64,000 nt of DNA from Cladorrhinum sp. PSN259. Its lineage: Eukaryota > Ascomycota > Sordariomycetes > Sordariales > Podosporaceae. The DNA is taken from positions 496,001 to 560,000 of the forward strand of contig MU867072.1 in assembly GCA_033725935.1 (NCBI GenBank), given 5' to 3'. Of the stretch, positions 32,213-42,923 are shown one piece after another. A program made the position numbers and the translations under genes. The notes beneath the pieces are model-generated. The model ran no database searches, was not told the DNA's origin, and worked only from the letters and a program-made list of their open reading frames with translations. Numbering within the stretch: position 1 is the stretch's first letter; every line of letters starts with the position of its first letter.

Positions 32213-33154
32213 ATGCCTCGTCCCAGCTCAAGCTCGTCGAGCTCCGGCTCCTCCAGGAGCTCGGTTCGAAGGAAGACACGGCAACTACCAGATACCCCGC
32301 CGGTCAATGCCATGATATATTTTTGTTGTCAGAACCCCAAGAAGGTCAAAGGGGTCCGAGCCTACTATTACGATGACGACTTCGAAACCAGGAGCAACGG
32401 TTCGTATGACTCGCTCTGGTCGTGGGGCAGCTCAAGAAGCAATGTCTCCTACGGGTTTGTCTATGGGAATTCTTGGGAGGAAGGAGACTACGGGGATAAT
32501 GAGCCCCAGGGAGGACCAAGGGTGATGATGCAGCAGCCCGGGCCTGGGCTCGGTATCCATCCCGGGATGATGGGTCGACCACCTCAACACTTTCAGCAAC
32601 CCCCGTTTGGAGGAGGAGCAGGAGGAGGCCAGCCACCTTTTCCTCCGCAAGGAGGACATTTTCAACAGCCCGGGGTACCACCGCCTCCTCCGGGATGGGT
32701 TAGCAGAGGCGCGACTGTTGTTGACGATGTGAGCACCGAGGATGATGATGATGACAGCGACGGTAGCAGTGATGATGGGAGCGCGGCGGAATATGGCCAT
32801 CCAGCAGGACCACCAGGAGGAGGCGGTCCATTTATGCCTGGACTAGGGCAGATGGGAATGCAGATGCCACCACAGGGAGGTCCTGCGGCAGCAGCAGCAT
32901 TTGGCAAGCCGGTCCGCAGGATGCCGCCCGTCACTCCGCACCCTCAGATGACTGGAGCTACGCAGATGGCGAGCCACCCGAGGACGGCGGGGGGCCGGGC
33001 GGGTGGCCCTCCCAGGATGATGCCGATGCCTCATCCTGCTGGGTTTTCCCCCGCCGGTCGGATGGGACCACCGCCTCCTCCTCCTCCTCCGGGGGCTCCG
33101 GGAGGTGGTCACTTTGTTCAACACTCTAACGGGATGAAGGTGTTTATGAACTGA
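32213..33154 (+). CDS. Pro/Gly/Met/Gln-rich low-complexity protein, 313 aa
   Basis: Intronless, 313 aa. The first 30 residues are Ser/Arg-rich. A short ordered segment follows at about 32-95 (NAMIYFCCQNPKKVKGVRAYYY, then YDSLWSWG and SNVSYGFVYGNSWEEG), and this is the only part that looks folded. The rest is Pro/Gly/Met/Gln-rich with an acidic Asp/Ser run at about 178-190 (TEDDDDDSDGSSDDGS) and a run of eight Pro near the C-terminus. The make-up resembles proteins that scaffold RNA or form condensates, but no domain is recognised and no function is claimed. The gene stands alone between two intergenic stretches of more than 3 kb. Confidence 0.65.
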   Translation: MPRPSSSSSSSGSSRSSVRRKTRQLPDTPPVNAMIYFCCQNPKKVKGVRAYYYDDDFETRSNGSYDSLWSWGSSRSNVSYGFVYGNSWEEGDYGDNEPQGGPRVMMQQPGPGLGIHPGMMGRPPQHFQQPPFGGGAGGGQPPFPPQGGHFQQPGVPPPPPGWVSRGATVVDDVSTEDDDDDSDGSSDDGSAAEYGHPAGPPGGGGPFMPGLGQMGMQMPPQGGPAAAAAFGKPVRRMPPVTPHPQMTGATQMASHPRTAGGRAGGPPRMMPMPHPAGFSPAGRMGPPPPPPPPGAPGGGHFVQHSNGMKVFMN

Positions 33155-36100
33155 GTTGAGTAAGAAACAGCTCGAGGGGGAAAAAAAACCTTGGGAAAAT
33201 TTATTTGTATAACTTTATGATATGATTTGGTTTATGACTTTGGAGTTTTGGGGGATTTTTGAGGAAATGGCATTTTCTGGGAATCGGAAGTCACGTCACG
33301 CATGTCGCTTTTGCATGTATTAACATTATCATCTGTCTGTACACGAACACATATCCGGGAACAACAGGACGGCTTTTTTTGGTGATTGTTTTTTTGCTGT
33401 TTTTCAGTCGTATGGGATACCAAGTTTTCTATTGAATTTTTTTCCTATCACAATAAAAAAGCATCGATGGACAATAAGGGCCGGAAAATATTCTTTTTTT
33501 GGAGGTGAAGGGGGGAAAGGGGAGGCGTTCACGACAAGGTGGCTTGTCGATTCTTGTCAATCCTTACGTCTTACTGAGATATGAATTCTTATTCCTGCTA
33601 TGTACGAGTCCAAGTGTCCAACGGTTGATGTGATGTTTTCTATCCATCCCACTCACATGCATACATATATTGACCCTCTTACTGGCTCTCAAGTCACAAT
33701 TTCAACACCAATCAAGGCTTGCGGCTAAAGGCATTAGCTTCTTTCTCATTGAGATATAATAGTGTGTGAAAGTTAGACGCCATGCCGCAATCGCACAGCT
33801 AGGTATAGTAAGAGTAGCTAGCAGTGTTGTCTCCGGCCATATGACAAGCTTGCATCGCCAGGGTTGGGCGCTTATTCTTTGATGGGCATCTGCACCTATG
33901 CTGTCATTATCACAGTTGGGGTTGATTACTGTAGGTGAGTCAATTTGGTTTCTTCAGACGAGCTTCCAGGCTGTGCAACCTGAGGCCTCGCTGACAAAGA
34001 TACGACGTTGAAAAGTCCATATTGTTTGTAAGTGCAATGGCAGAGATCACTGGACTGCGCCCTGATGCGAACAGCAGCGGCTCGATGACCGAGTCCTAAT
34101 GGAGGGGTGTCAAATCCCTTCCATGAGTGGTTGAAAGTTTTTGTTTCCCGATGCGCGTATCATGTGCATGATGGAGGGGTAACGTTATGTAGTGTACGTG
34201 TAGTCGCCATCCATGCACGGCGCTACATAGATTAATGTGAATGAGGCAACCGTAAGGCACTGCATCTGCATGATACTAGTTACAGGGTTAGGTGCCTCCC
34301 CAGAAACGTGGAATAAACCAATCGGGTTGTGTATGCAGGATGTGAGTGAGAGGGAGATGCATTCACGGGGTCAGGGATCGCCGGCGAGACCGGCCGAATC
34401 TGTGGTCATCGAGATAGGGAAAAGTGAGATACATAGATGATGAACGGGTACGGAGAACAGGCCACTGCAACCTTGATCAGCCAGGCAGACTTACAGCCAA
34501 CCTAGGCACGCTATGTAGGTATCAGAAAGGGCTTCGAGATTTAGGCTCTCGGACCTGCGCGCGCACCGCTGAGAGGCCACCTACACCTCGGTGCCCCACC
34601 TCTGGCAGGTTGCTCTCCATGACTGCATCGCTAACGCTGCCTGATCAAGCGGCTTACGCGCGGAATATCCCCGACTCCCAGCTCTGATGGTCTGTGTTGA
34701 CGTGTGTTAATAGAATGCCTTAAAACAAAACTGGGCCGGTCGTGGTCAGAGAAGGTAGGTTGGTGGCCATGTGCGGGGTGAGAGGCGAGTTAAACGCCAC
34801 GGAAATATTACCCCACCAAAACTGTCGGTATCATTTGTCTTTCGTTACACACTACCTTCACGAACCAACCCAGAGACTTGGAATCCTATCCTCGAAAGGA
34901 CCCTTGAAGAAGGAGAATGGGAAAAAAACTTGGAAAATTTGACAATCATGTTACACTCTGAAACCTGGAATCGCCAGGACAGGAAACACAGAAGCATACG
35001 TGGACAGCACATCAGCCTGCCAAATAATAGTCTTACTGAAGACGGGACAGAAAGAATAACACCAGAAATGTCGTGAGACAGCAACAACCAGCACATTGAT
35101 CGACACTTGCGCGCTTGGCTCAAGATTCAATGGAAGAATGCTCTTATTCCTGTATCGGAGAGTTTTTAATCTAACTTTTCCAGGTTTTTTTTTTTTTACT
35201 CTACTACAGCCTATGTACTACCTCTGAGAAGTCGTGCTACCAGTTTCACATGTGCACGTGCTGCTGCTGTTCGACACACCTTCGGGAGGAAGTGCCGAAG
35301 AGGAAACACCTGACTGGGTATGTATGGGGAAAACATTTGGTTGCGCAAAAAGTATTCCATGCATAGATGGAAGGCGGGTTTCGTCGTTGTTGGCCCCTAC
35401 GTACCAATGTGATGGGAAACCTGGAGGGGGTGAGGTCAATCGGTCGGCAGGGGCTTCCATGCGGCCTAACTTTCGCGGTCTGGCGGTTTCAACTACACCG
35501 TCACAGGGCTGATGGCGGCCAATGGCACAGCAAAAAGATGGAACTTTTCCTTCCAACTGCTGCTGACGTGTGGAGAAGGCTTAGTCTATTCATACCATAG
35601 TGGATTTACTGTGCTCGGTTCTTTTGTCCGTCTCAATCCCAATGCCCCCGCCCTCTCCTTCTGTCCTCATCTTGAGCTATCAGGTAACTCGGATTCCGAA
35701 TGTCCTCAATTGGAGCTACTTGTTCTAACCGATCTGTCAAACACCGAAAGTAGTAGACCGCAGGATCTGAGGACTCGCCGATGATGGCCGGAATGATGAA
35801 AGCTAATCCGTCAATTGGTGAGGGAGGGGCTTAGATGTTGAGGTAGCCGGTGACCTGGGACGGGAAAACGGGACCGGGGATGAAATTCCTTCACAGCCTT
35901 ATAAGGCCGTCCATGGGGGGGAGGGGGGGGGGAGGGGGACTTGGCTGCTCACCAACGCCCCTTGTACTCTCGTTGAGAGGCCTATCCAATCGATGCCTCA
36001 AGTCGTAAAGGTGAGTTGTATGCACGTCAGTCAAAGTTGACTGTTCGCCAAGCCACAAACGCACACACGTACATACACCGTCCAGTTACATACCTTGCAC

Positions 36101-36545
36101 ATGAGTTGGATGCCTTGCCTTAGTTCGATTACCACACCCTACCTGCCCCTCCGTTACCAAGAGCATAGCCCATACAATTATCTGACGGGACCACAGCCTG
36201 CATAATGCCCAATGTTGCCTCGCGGCTCTTGTCAGACGCACAGGGGTTGGGGAGACTAGAGATCAAATTCAAGATAAATATCTCATGGCCACCCCAACCC
36301 TATTGTTGTTGAGTATTGTGGTCCGAAGTCAAGACCGAACAGACCAGCCCGAGTCTGCTGCCTCGAGCCTTGGCCGAAGCCTCCTGGGTGCCCCCTGAGC
36401 ATCTCGAAATACTATTATTTAAAGGATACCCTCCTCTCCTCAGCCCAGACAGTTTCCCAATACTCCCATCACATCCTACCACATCACACTCAGCGTTATA
36501 CACAGTACTACGTTCAAACTCTCACCTTGTTGCCTCTTGCCAACG
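33155..36545. other. 3.4-kb intergenic desert
   Basis: No gene is supported. The first 300 bases are a 3' flank with T-rich runs. A G-rich tract of about 24 bases lies at 35913-35936. A TATTATTTAAAGG element at about 36412-36424 could be the core promoter of the ATPase gene that follows. Frames such as 34771-35076 are open but lack an ATG and any family features. Confidence 0.5.
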
Positions 36546-38879
36546 ATGGACGCCTCAGTCTCCCCTGCCCCGTCAGCGACGGGGGCAGCGGGTAGCCACC
36601 TTCCTTTGTCAACCTCGGCCTCAATGCCAAACACCAGCGTCCTTGACCTCTTATTCCCCGGCTTCACCCTCTTCTTCACCATCGTCGAGAAATATGTCGG
36701 CATCGATCTCAACTTCTACATGCCAATGCTTGTGATGCTGGGCTGCTTTCTCGTCGCCTGGCGATATTTTAGTGAATACTTCCAAGCGCAGATCGAAGCA
36801 CATCTCATGAGCGTCGTGGACATCCGCCTTGACGATGAAATCTACAACTATGTTATGGCCTGGGTGGCCGAGCAAAAGTTCTCCCAGGGCGCCCGCCGCT
36901 TCGTGGCCAACACCAACCTCAACTCCAGAGCCATGTGGTGGATGTGGTGGCGCGACTCGAGCGAGGAGGAGGACGACGATGAGTCTAACCCCAACGACCC
37001 CCTCAGCTGCAAGAAGAAGAAGGCCCTGTCTTACACTCCCACTTTTGGCTCACACTGGTTCTTTTATCGCCGCCGCCTCCTCATCTTCCGCCGCCAACAG
37101 CCACAGAATGTGTTCAGGGGAGGCTTGGCCAGCGAGAAAGAAGAGATTCAGATCCAGTGCTTCGGCCGCAACCCCTGGATCCTCAAGGAACTCATCAACG
37201 AGGCCCGCGAGAACTTTCTCAAGCGAGACGAGCACAAAACCCTAATCTACCGCGGCGGAATACGCGGCCAGAACAGCGAGCCCACCTGGCAGCGGTGCAT
37301 GTCGCGCAACACTCGCCCCTTCTCGACGGTCATTCTCAACGAAAAAGTAAAGAAGGACCTCATCGACGATGTTACCGACTACCTCAATCCAGCGACCCGC
37401 AGGTGGTACGCTAACCGCGGCATCCCCTACCGCCGCGGCTACCTCCTTTACGGGCCACCAGGCACCGGCAAGTCCTCCCTCAGTCTCGCCCTGGCCGGCT
37501 TCTTCAAAATGCGCATCTACATCGTCTCCCTCTCCTCCATCACAGCAAACGAAGAGAACCTCGCTTCCCTCTTCAATGACCTCCCCCGTCGCTGCGTCGT
37601 CCTGCTCGAAGACATTGACACCGCAGGTCTAACCCACACGCGCGAAAACGTCACTAACGAACAAGCAGTAGCTGCTGCACCTGCAGCGGCCACCAACAAC
37701 AATAACAGCAACAACGGCAACGGAAGCGGGAGCACCCCACAAGTAGGCAACGTCCCCATTGGCAGGCTCTCCCTCTCGGGGCTCCTCAACATCCTGGACG
37801 GTGTAGCATCCCAAGAAGGCCGCGTCCTGATCATGACAACCAACCACATCGAAAAGCTCGACAAGGCTCTCATCCGCCCGGGCCGCATCGACATGATTGT
37901 TAAATTCGACCGCGCCGATCCGGGAATGACGTCTGCCATCTTCCGCGCAATCTACGCACCGCTCGAGGCGGACACCCCTCCTAAGGCTCAGCCCACCCTC
38001 ACACCCACCAAATCCGCCGCTCTTTCTCAGCTCGACGCTAAACTTTCTCCTCCTCCTCCTTCTTCTTCTGCAGTCATCAAGACCCCCGAAGAAGTGAAAG
38101 AAGCCGAGGAGGCAGAAGCGGAAAAACAAAAGGTCCTAGAGAAGGTAGACAAACTCGCCCAGGAATTCGCTTCAAAGATCCCCGACGGGGAGTTCTCCCC
38201 CGCCGAGATCCAAGGCTACCTGCTCAAGAACAAGCGAGACCCCCAGCGGGCGGTAGATGGTGCCGACGAGTGGATCGTTGAAGCTCGCAAGGAGAAAGTA
38301 AAGAAGGAACAAGAGGAGAAGGAGAAGAAGGAAAAGGAAGAGAAGGAAGAGAAGGAGAAGAAGGAGAAGGAGGAGAAGGAAGAGGCTGAGGAGAAGGCCA
38401 AAGAGGAGAAGGAAGCGAATAAGGCTAAGGAGGAGCTGGAGAAGAAGGTGAGGCAGGAGTTGGAGTTGAAGGCCAAGGTTGAGGCCGAGTTTAAGGCGCT
38501 GAGGAGGAAGATGAGTAAGAATAAGAGGGTGGTGGCGACGGAGAGTAGTAGTGATGAGGGTGATGAGAGTGAGACTGATAGTGAGAGCGAGAGAGAATGG
38601 AGGAAGCGTAAAGAGGAGAGGAGGCGGGCCAAGAAGGCGAGGAGGGCTGCGAAGGCTCTTGCTTCTGCTGAGGCTGCGGGGGATGGTGGTAATAAGACAG
38701 AAAAAAAGGAGGAGGAGGAGGGGCCAGCGGAGAGAGAGGGAGAGGCTAAAGCAGTTGTCGTTGAGGCGCCCGCGGGGATCATGGTTGATACCGAGAAGGC
38801 GAATGATTCTGAGGGAAAGAGGGTCGGCACGAGGCCTGATTCGGGTTATGGAACTCCTGGATTGCCTGGTTCGCCTTGA
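36546..38879 (+). CDS. BCS1-like AAA ATPase with a long charged C-terminal tail
   Basis: Intronless, 777 aa from the ATG at 36546. An N-terminal membrane segment at about 45-75 (YMPMLVMLGCFLVAWRYF) precedes the BCS1-specific domain (about 75-255, including FYRRRLLIFRR and IQIQCFGRNPWILKELINEA). The AAA module follows: Walker A GPPGTGKSS at about 303, Walker B VVLLEDIDTA at about 351, sensor-type MTTNHIEKLDKALIRPGRID near 435. Between Walker B and the sensor sits an Ala/Asn/Gly/Ser insert of about 40 residues. After residue 480 comes a 300-residue Lys/Glu-rich tail absent from yeast Bcs1. Bcs1 inserts the Rieske protein into complex III in the mitochondrial inner membrane. This looks like one of the divergent paralogues that filamentous fungi have in numbers, whose roles are mostly unknown. 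Confidence 0.88.
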   Translation: MDASVSPAPSATGAAGSHLPLSTSASMPNTSVLDLLFPGFTLFFTIVEKYVGIDLNFYMPMLVMLGCFLVAWRYFSEYFQAQIEAHLMSVVDIRLDDEIYNYVMAWVAEQKFSQGARRFVANTNLNSRAMWWMWWRDSSEEEDDDESNPNDPLSCKKKKALSYTPTFGSHWFFYRRRLLIFRRQQPQNVFRGGLASEKEEIQIQCFGRNPWILKELINEARENFLKRDEHKTLIYRGGIRGQNSEPTWQRCMSRNTRPFSTVILNEKVKKDLIDDVTDYLNPATRRWYANRGIPYRRGYLLYGPPGTGKSSLSLALAGFFKMRIYIVSLSSITANEENLASLFNDLPRRCVVLLEDIDTAGLTHTRENVTNEQAVAAAPAAATNNNNSNNGNGSGSTPQVGNVPIGRLSLSGLLNILDGVASQEGRVLIMTTNHIEKLDKALIRPGRIDMIVKFDRADPGMTSAIFRAIYAPLEADTPPKAQPTLTPTKSAALSQLDAKLSPPPPSSSAVIKTPEEVKEAEEAEAEKQKVLEKVDKLAQEFASKIPDGEFSPAEIQGYLLKNKRDPQRAVDGADEWIVEARKEKVKKEQEEKEKKEKEEKEEKEKKEKEEKEEAEEKAKEEKEANKAKEELEKKVRQELELKAKVEAEFKALRRKMSKNKRVVATESSSDEGDESETDSESEREWRKRKEERRRAKKARRAAKALASAEAAGDGGNKTEKKEEEEGPAEREGEAKAVVVEAPAGIMVDTEKANDSEGKRVGTRPDSGYGTPGLPGSP

Positions 38880-40978
38880 TTGTAACTCTTTTTTTCTTCT
38901 TTTTCTGGGAGGGTTATGGGTACGAAATTTGCTACGTTGAGGGGTTGTAAAAGTGCATGATACAGGAACGAGTTTTTGGCGTTTTCCGGGTTGATGGTTT
39001 TAGTCACCCTGCCGTTTGCTGGTTACACAACTGGCGCAAACAATCGTTTACAACCTCGGGAGTTTCTATTATTGTTTTTTACGTGTATTGCTAGAAAAAA
39101 AAAACAGACATCTGCAGTAGTCCTCAGCATGAGCCTTCGTTTACGCGGTTTTGGTCTCGTTCGATCCGCGGAAAGTGATCTTGACTCCTCAATGTCGCCT
39201 TCGTCGTCGTCACCAACCAAGAACCCGTTGATGCTACTGTATGCAATGTGATAGCTCTTCCTTCCATTCTGGAGAGCACGTATGCATGTGAGAGCGTGTC
39301 TTGGAGGGTTGGGCAAAGTGAGGTTGTTTCGGCAGCCCGGGCACCTGCCGAAAGGAGATGTTCCTGGTTTTAGTGGGGGTAACCAAAAGGCGCCATTCTT
39401 TTTTTCTTCCGTCCCGTTGGGTCCAACCTTACCAAATTCGGACTGCGACTATTCTTATCGTTGTGTCTGAGATCTTATCGACCCCTCCAGTGAGAGACAT
39501 CAAGCTTTACGAAAGAAAAGTAAAAAAAATATTTCCCAGTACCGCCGTTTGCCTCATTAGATCTCCGGCCGGAGTGCCTTTTTTTATTCCTCCTCAGCGT
39601 TGCCCTCAGCCACCTCGGCAGCGGCATCAGACGAATTCTGTTGATGTTCCTGCAGGTGCGTGGCTTGCGATAAACGAATAGGAGGGCGGGGGCGTACATA
39701 CCTTCCCTTTCAACCGCCCTGAACCCCAAAGAAATTTATCCCTGTCCGCTTTTGGTCTTGGTCACACAGATGCCACCCTCCAATTCTCTCGCCTCCTTTC
39801 CCTCATAAGCCATGACGAGGCGTCAGATTCTCGCCCTCACCTGAGAGCTTGAGGTGCTTGCTGTTGATGCCGGTTGTGGCTGTGAAATTTCAGGACAGCA
39901 TCAACGGTGTAGCTACCCACCATCGGATGACCCGATTCGGGTCATCCAAACCTGGGACAGCTTCTTTACGATGGCCAAACGGCACGCTGATCTCTACGCC
40001 GCGCCTCACCGGCGACCGGCTCTGCCTGGTGGGTTCATCACGGATCAGAATGGACCTCTCCGTGGAGAGATTGTTTATCAATCTTGCATGAAACATCCAC
40101 TCCAGAGATTAGATCCGGCAGAGGCAGAAAAAGCCCACAGCGGGGAGAGACGTCGGCGGCAGTGAACTTGAGCACCTCTTGAGATTTTGCAGACGTGTAA
40201 CCTCAGATGTTGCTTGATTTCTTGGATTTCCTCTTTTGTAACCGCCCATTTCTCATTTTGCCTCCGACATCATTGTGTGGCTCCGGAGATGCCCACGTTG
40301 TAGTTGTGTGGGTTAGATGGTGTGTTGTGCCTGAGGTGCGTGAGGTGTGTGCGGGTGTGTGTTGTCCGGTTGGTATTGTGCATGGTCTTGGGACGAACTA
40401 TTGTTCCTCTGGTCCGTTGTTCTGTCCCGTCGTCTCTTGGTGAAAATTTGTTATTTGAATCTTCCGCCCCTGCTTTTTTCTGATGCGTGCTTGACCGACA
40501 TATTATTGCTCCCGCTTCCCACCCCCCCTTTTTTTTTCTACCGTCTCAACAAAGAGAAGATTTCTGCTACAACGGACCTGCAGCTGTCCAGCACACTGAC
40601 CACGGCTCGCCTCCCACCACACCACATTCCTCCGGCTTGATTCCAGATACGCGGTTCCTAGTCTTGGTAGGTTCAACCACCCGTCACGAAATCATCCCCG
40701 TGCATCCATGCTCCATATGGCAACATGTGTTGGGAAACGACAGGGGTGGGGATCTTTCCGTCTAGTGGCTCGCTGGCCAGGGAATAGAAAAGCGGTGTAA
40801 TAGAAGCGGATCTTCATGGATACTCTGAGATGGAACGATGCGCTAACAGAGTGCTCCAAAAGTCTAAAGACCCTCCTCTTCCCCTTTTGCCCTTCCAGTT
40901 TCTCTCCAAGATTTCCGACCTCTCGACCTCCCAAACCCAAAAATCTCCTCCCGTCAAAACCCAATTGTCTTGCCCACC
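38880..40978. other. Intergenic region, promoter of ERG13
   Basis: This 2.1-kb stretch holds the 3' flank of the ATPase gene and the upstream region of HMG-CoA synthase. I see no clear sterol-response element. One open frame (39971-40165) of protein-like composition follows an ATTTCAG that could be a splice acceptor, and it is listed as a weak candidate. T-rich runs occur near 39108 and 40520. Confidence 0.45.
39971..40165 (+). CDS. Weak candidate: 64-aa basic ORF
   Basis: An ATG at 39971 opens a 64-aa frame with a basic C-terminus (AHSGERRRRQ). The frame is open further upstream to a possible splice acceptor ending at 39895 (ATTTCAG), so it could be the last exon of a short gene. Codon use is closer to the neighbouring genes than to intergenic sequence. 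No family is recognised, and an overlapping antisense frame is also open. Confidence 0.2.
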   Translation: MAKRHADLYAAPHRRPALPGGFITDQNGPLRGEIVYQSCMKHPLQRLDPAEAEKAHSGERRRRQ

Positions 40979-42923
40979 ATGGCCACCGCACGCCCCCAGA
41001 ACATCGGCATCAAGGCCATCGAGATTTACTTCCCCAGCCAGGTGTGTTCTCTTGCCCCTCCGACTTGCGCCAAACCCCCTTACGCGCGCCGTTGCCGTTA
41101 CTCGTTTGCCTCCCCATTGGCACACGACTGACCACTTGGCTACTGCTTATCTGGTTTCATGCCACTTGAGTTTCAAGCTGGTCTAAATCTACGACGACGC
41201 GCACAGTGTGGCGGGTTTGGCTTATGTTTTCTTGCCCATGACCGACATCGCTGACAGCTGTCAACCCCCAAATACAGTATGTGGAGCAGACCGAACTCGA
41301 GAAGTTCGATGGCGTTAGCACCGGAAAGTACACAATTGGTCTCGGCCAGACCAATATGAGCTTCTGCGACGATCGTGAGGGTCAGTATTTTTGATCTCCC
41401 CATCCTCACTCCAATATTGCCCCATGGTTACACAATTTTTTGGCGCAACTTCCGAGCTGTGTTTTTTTATTTTATCCGTTCCCACCTAAACAAAACCAAG
41501 TTCCTGGCCTGGCCCCCCTGGGTGGCTGGCTCGGGGCGGCGGGGCATTGCAGGGTAGCAAGGTCGTGTCGTGTGCTCAGGGGCTGACTTGACGTGGGGTA
41601 TCCCACCTCGCCTAACAGACATCTACTCGTTCAGCTTGACCGTCGTTTCCAACCTCCTCAAGAAGTACAACGTCGACACCAACTCGATCGGTCGTCTCGA
41701 GGTCGGCACCGAGACTCTCCTCGACAAATCCAAATCCGTCAAGACCGTGTTGATGCAGCTTTTTGGTGACAACACCAACGTTGAGGGTGTTGACACCATT
41801 AACGCTTGCTACGGCGGTACCAACGCCGTTTTCAACACTGTCAACTGGATCGAGTCTTCTGCTTGGGACGGTCGCGATGGCATCGTTGTTGCCGGTGATA
41901 TCGCTCTTTACGCCAAGGGCGCTGCTCGCCCCACGGGTGGTGCTGGTGCCGTCGCCCTCTTGATTGGTCCCGATGCGCCCATCGTTTTCGAGCCCGGTCT
42001 CCGCGGCAGCTACATGCAGCACGCCTACGACTTTTACAAGCCCGATTTTACCAGCGAGTACCCCGTTGTTGATGGCCACTACTCCCTCAACTGCTACACC
42101 GAGGCTCTCGATGGTGCCTACCGGGCATATAACAAGCGCGAGACTCTCCTCACCAAGGGTGTCAACGGTCACGCCAACGGCCACGCCAATGGCAATGGCG
42201 TTACCGATCATGGTCTCCCCAAGACGCCCCTCGACCGCTTCGACTACATGGCTTTCCACTCTCCTACCTGCAAGCTTGTACAAAAGTGCTACGCTCGCCT
42301 CCTCTACCACGACTACCTCGCCGATCCCGAGAACAAGGTCTTCTTCGAGGTCCCACCAGAGGTCCGCGACATGGATTACAAGAAATCGCTGACCGACAAG
42401 GTCGTTGAGAAGACCTTCATGACCCTCACCAAGAAGCGCTTCCAGGAGCGTGTCAAGCCTGCTATTCAGGTCGCCACCCAGTGCGGTAACATGTACTGCG
42501 GCAGCGTCTGGGGCGGTCTTGCCAGCTTGATCGGCCATGTCGACAGCTCTGCTCTCGAGGGCAAGCGGATAGCTCTTTTCAGCTACGGCTCCGGTCTTGC
42601 TGCCAGCTTCTTCTCCCTCCGCGTCAACGGCAGCACCGAGAAGATCGCCAAGACTCTTGATATTCCCAACAGATTGCTGGCGCGGCGGGCCGTGCCTCCC
42701 CAGGCCTATGATGATGTAAGTTTTAAAATTCCAGAAGACGTTATGTGACTCGGAAGAATAGTGCTAACAAGCCATGCCCTCTTAGATGTGCAACCTCCGC
42801 AAGCAGGCTCATCTCCAGAAGAACTATACCCCCAAGGGTGACATCTCGGGTATCGTCCCTGGTACCTACTACCTCGAGAACATCGACGACATGTTCAAGC
42901 GCTCCTACATCGTCAAGGCATAG
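40979..42923 (+). CDS. ERG13: Hydroxymethylglutaryl-CoA synthase
   Basis: Four exons (40979-41041, 41278-41380, 41619-42715, 42786-42923) give 466 aa. The enzyme condenses acetyl-CoA and acetoacetyl-CoA to HMG-CoA, the committed step before HMG-CoA reductase in ergosterol synthesis. Evidence is the N-terminal NIGIKAIEIYFPSQYVEQTELEKFDG spanning the first junction (shown here only as far as needed), YTIGLGQTNMSFCDDREDIYS across the second, the catalytic Cys119 in NACYGG, the VVAGDIALY block, FHSPTCKLVQKCYAR with the catalytic His, and GNMYCGSVWGGLASLI. A short HANG repeat insert sits near residue 220. Introns 1 and 2 are 236 and 238 nt, three times the usual length here. Confidence 0.95.

Noticed and set aside
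34771..35076. 101-codon forward frame in the second desert
   Set aside because: It has no ATG near its start, an antisense frame covers the same bases, and no family is recognised.
41381..41618. Possible extra exon in the second ERG13 intron, suggested by the open frame before 41619
   Set aside because: The open frame has no family residues, and the splice from 41380 to 41619 restores the conserved REDIYS sequence directly.
41612..42538. 308-codon open frame antisense to ERG13
   Set aside because: The forward strand encodes a complete HMG-CoA synthase; the antisense frame is Val/Gly-rich and matches nothing.
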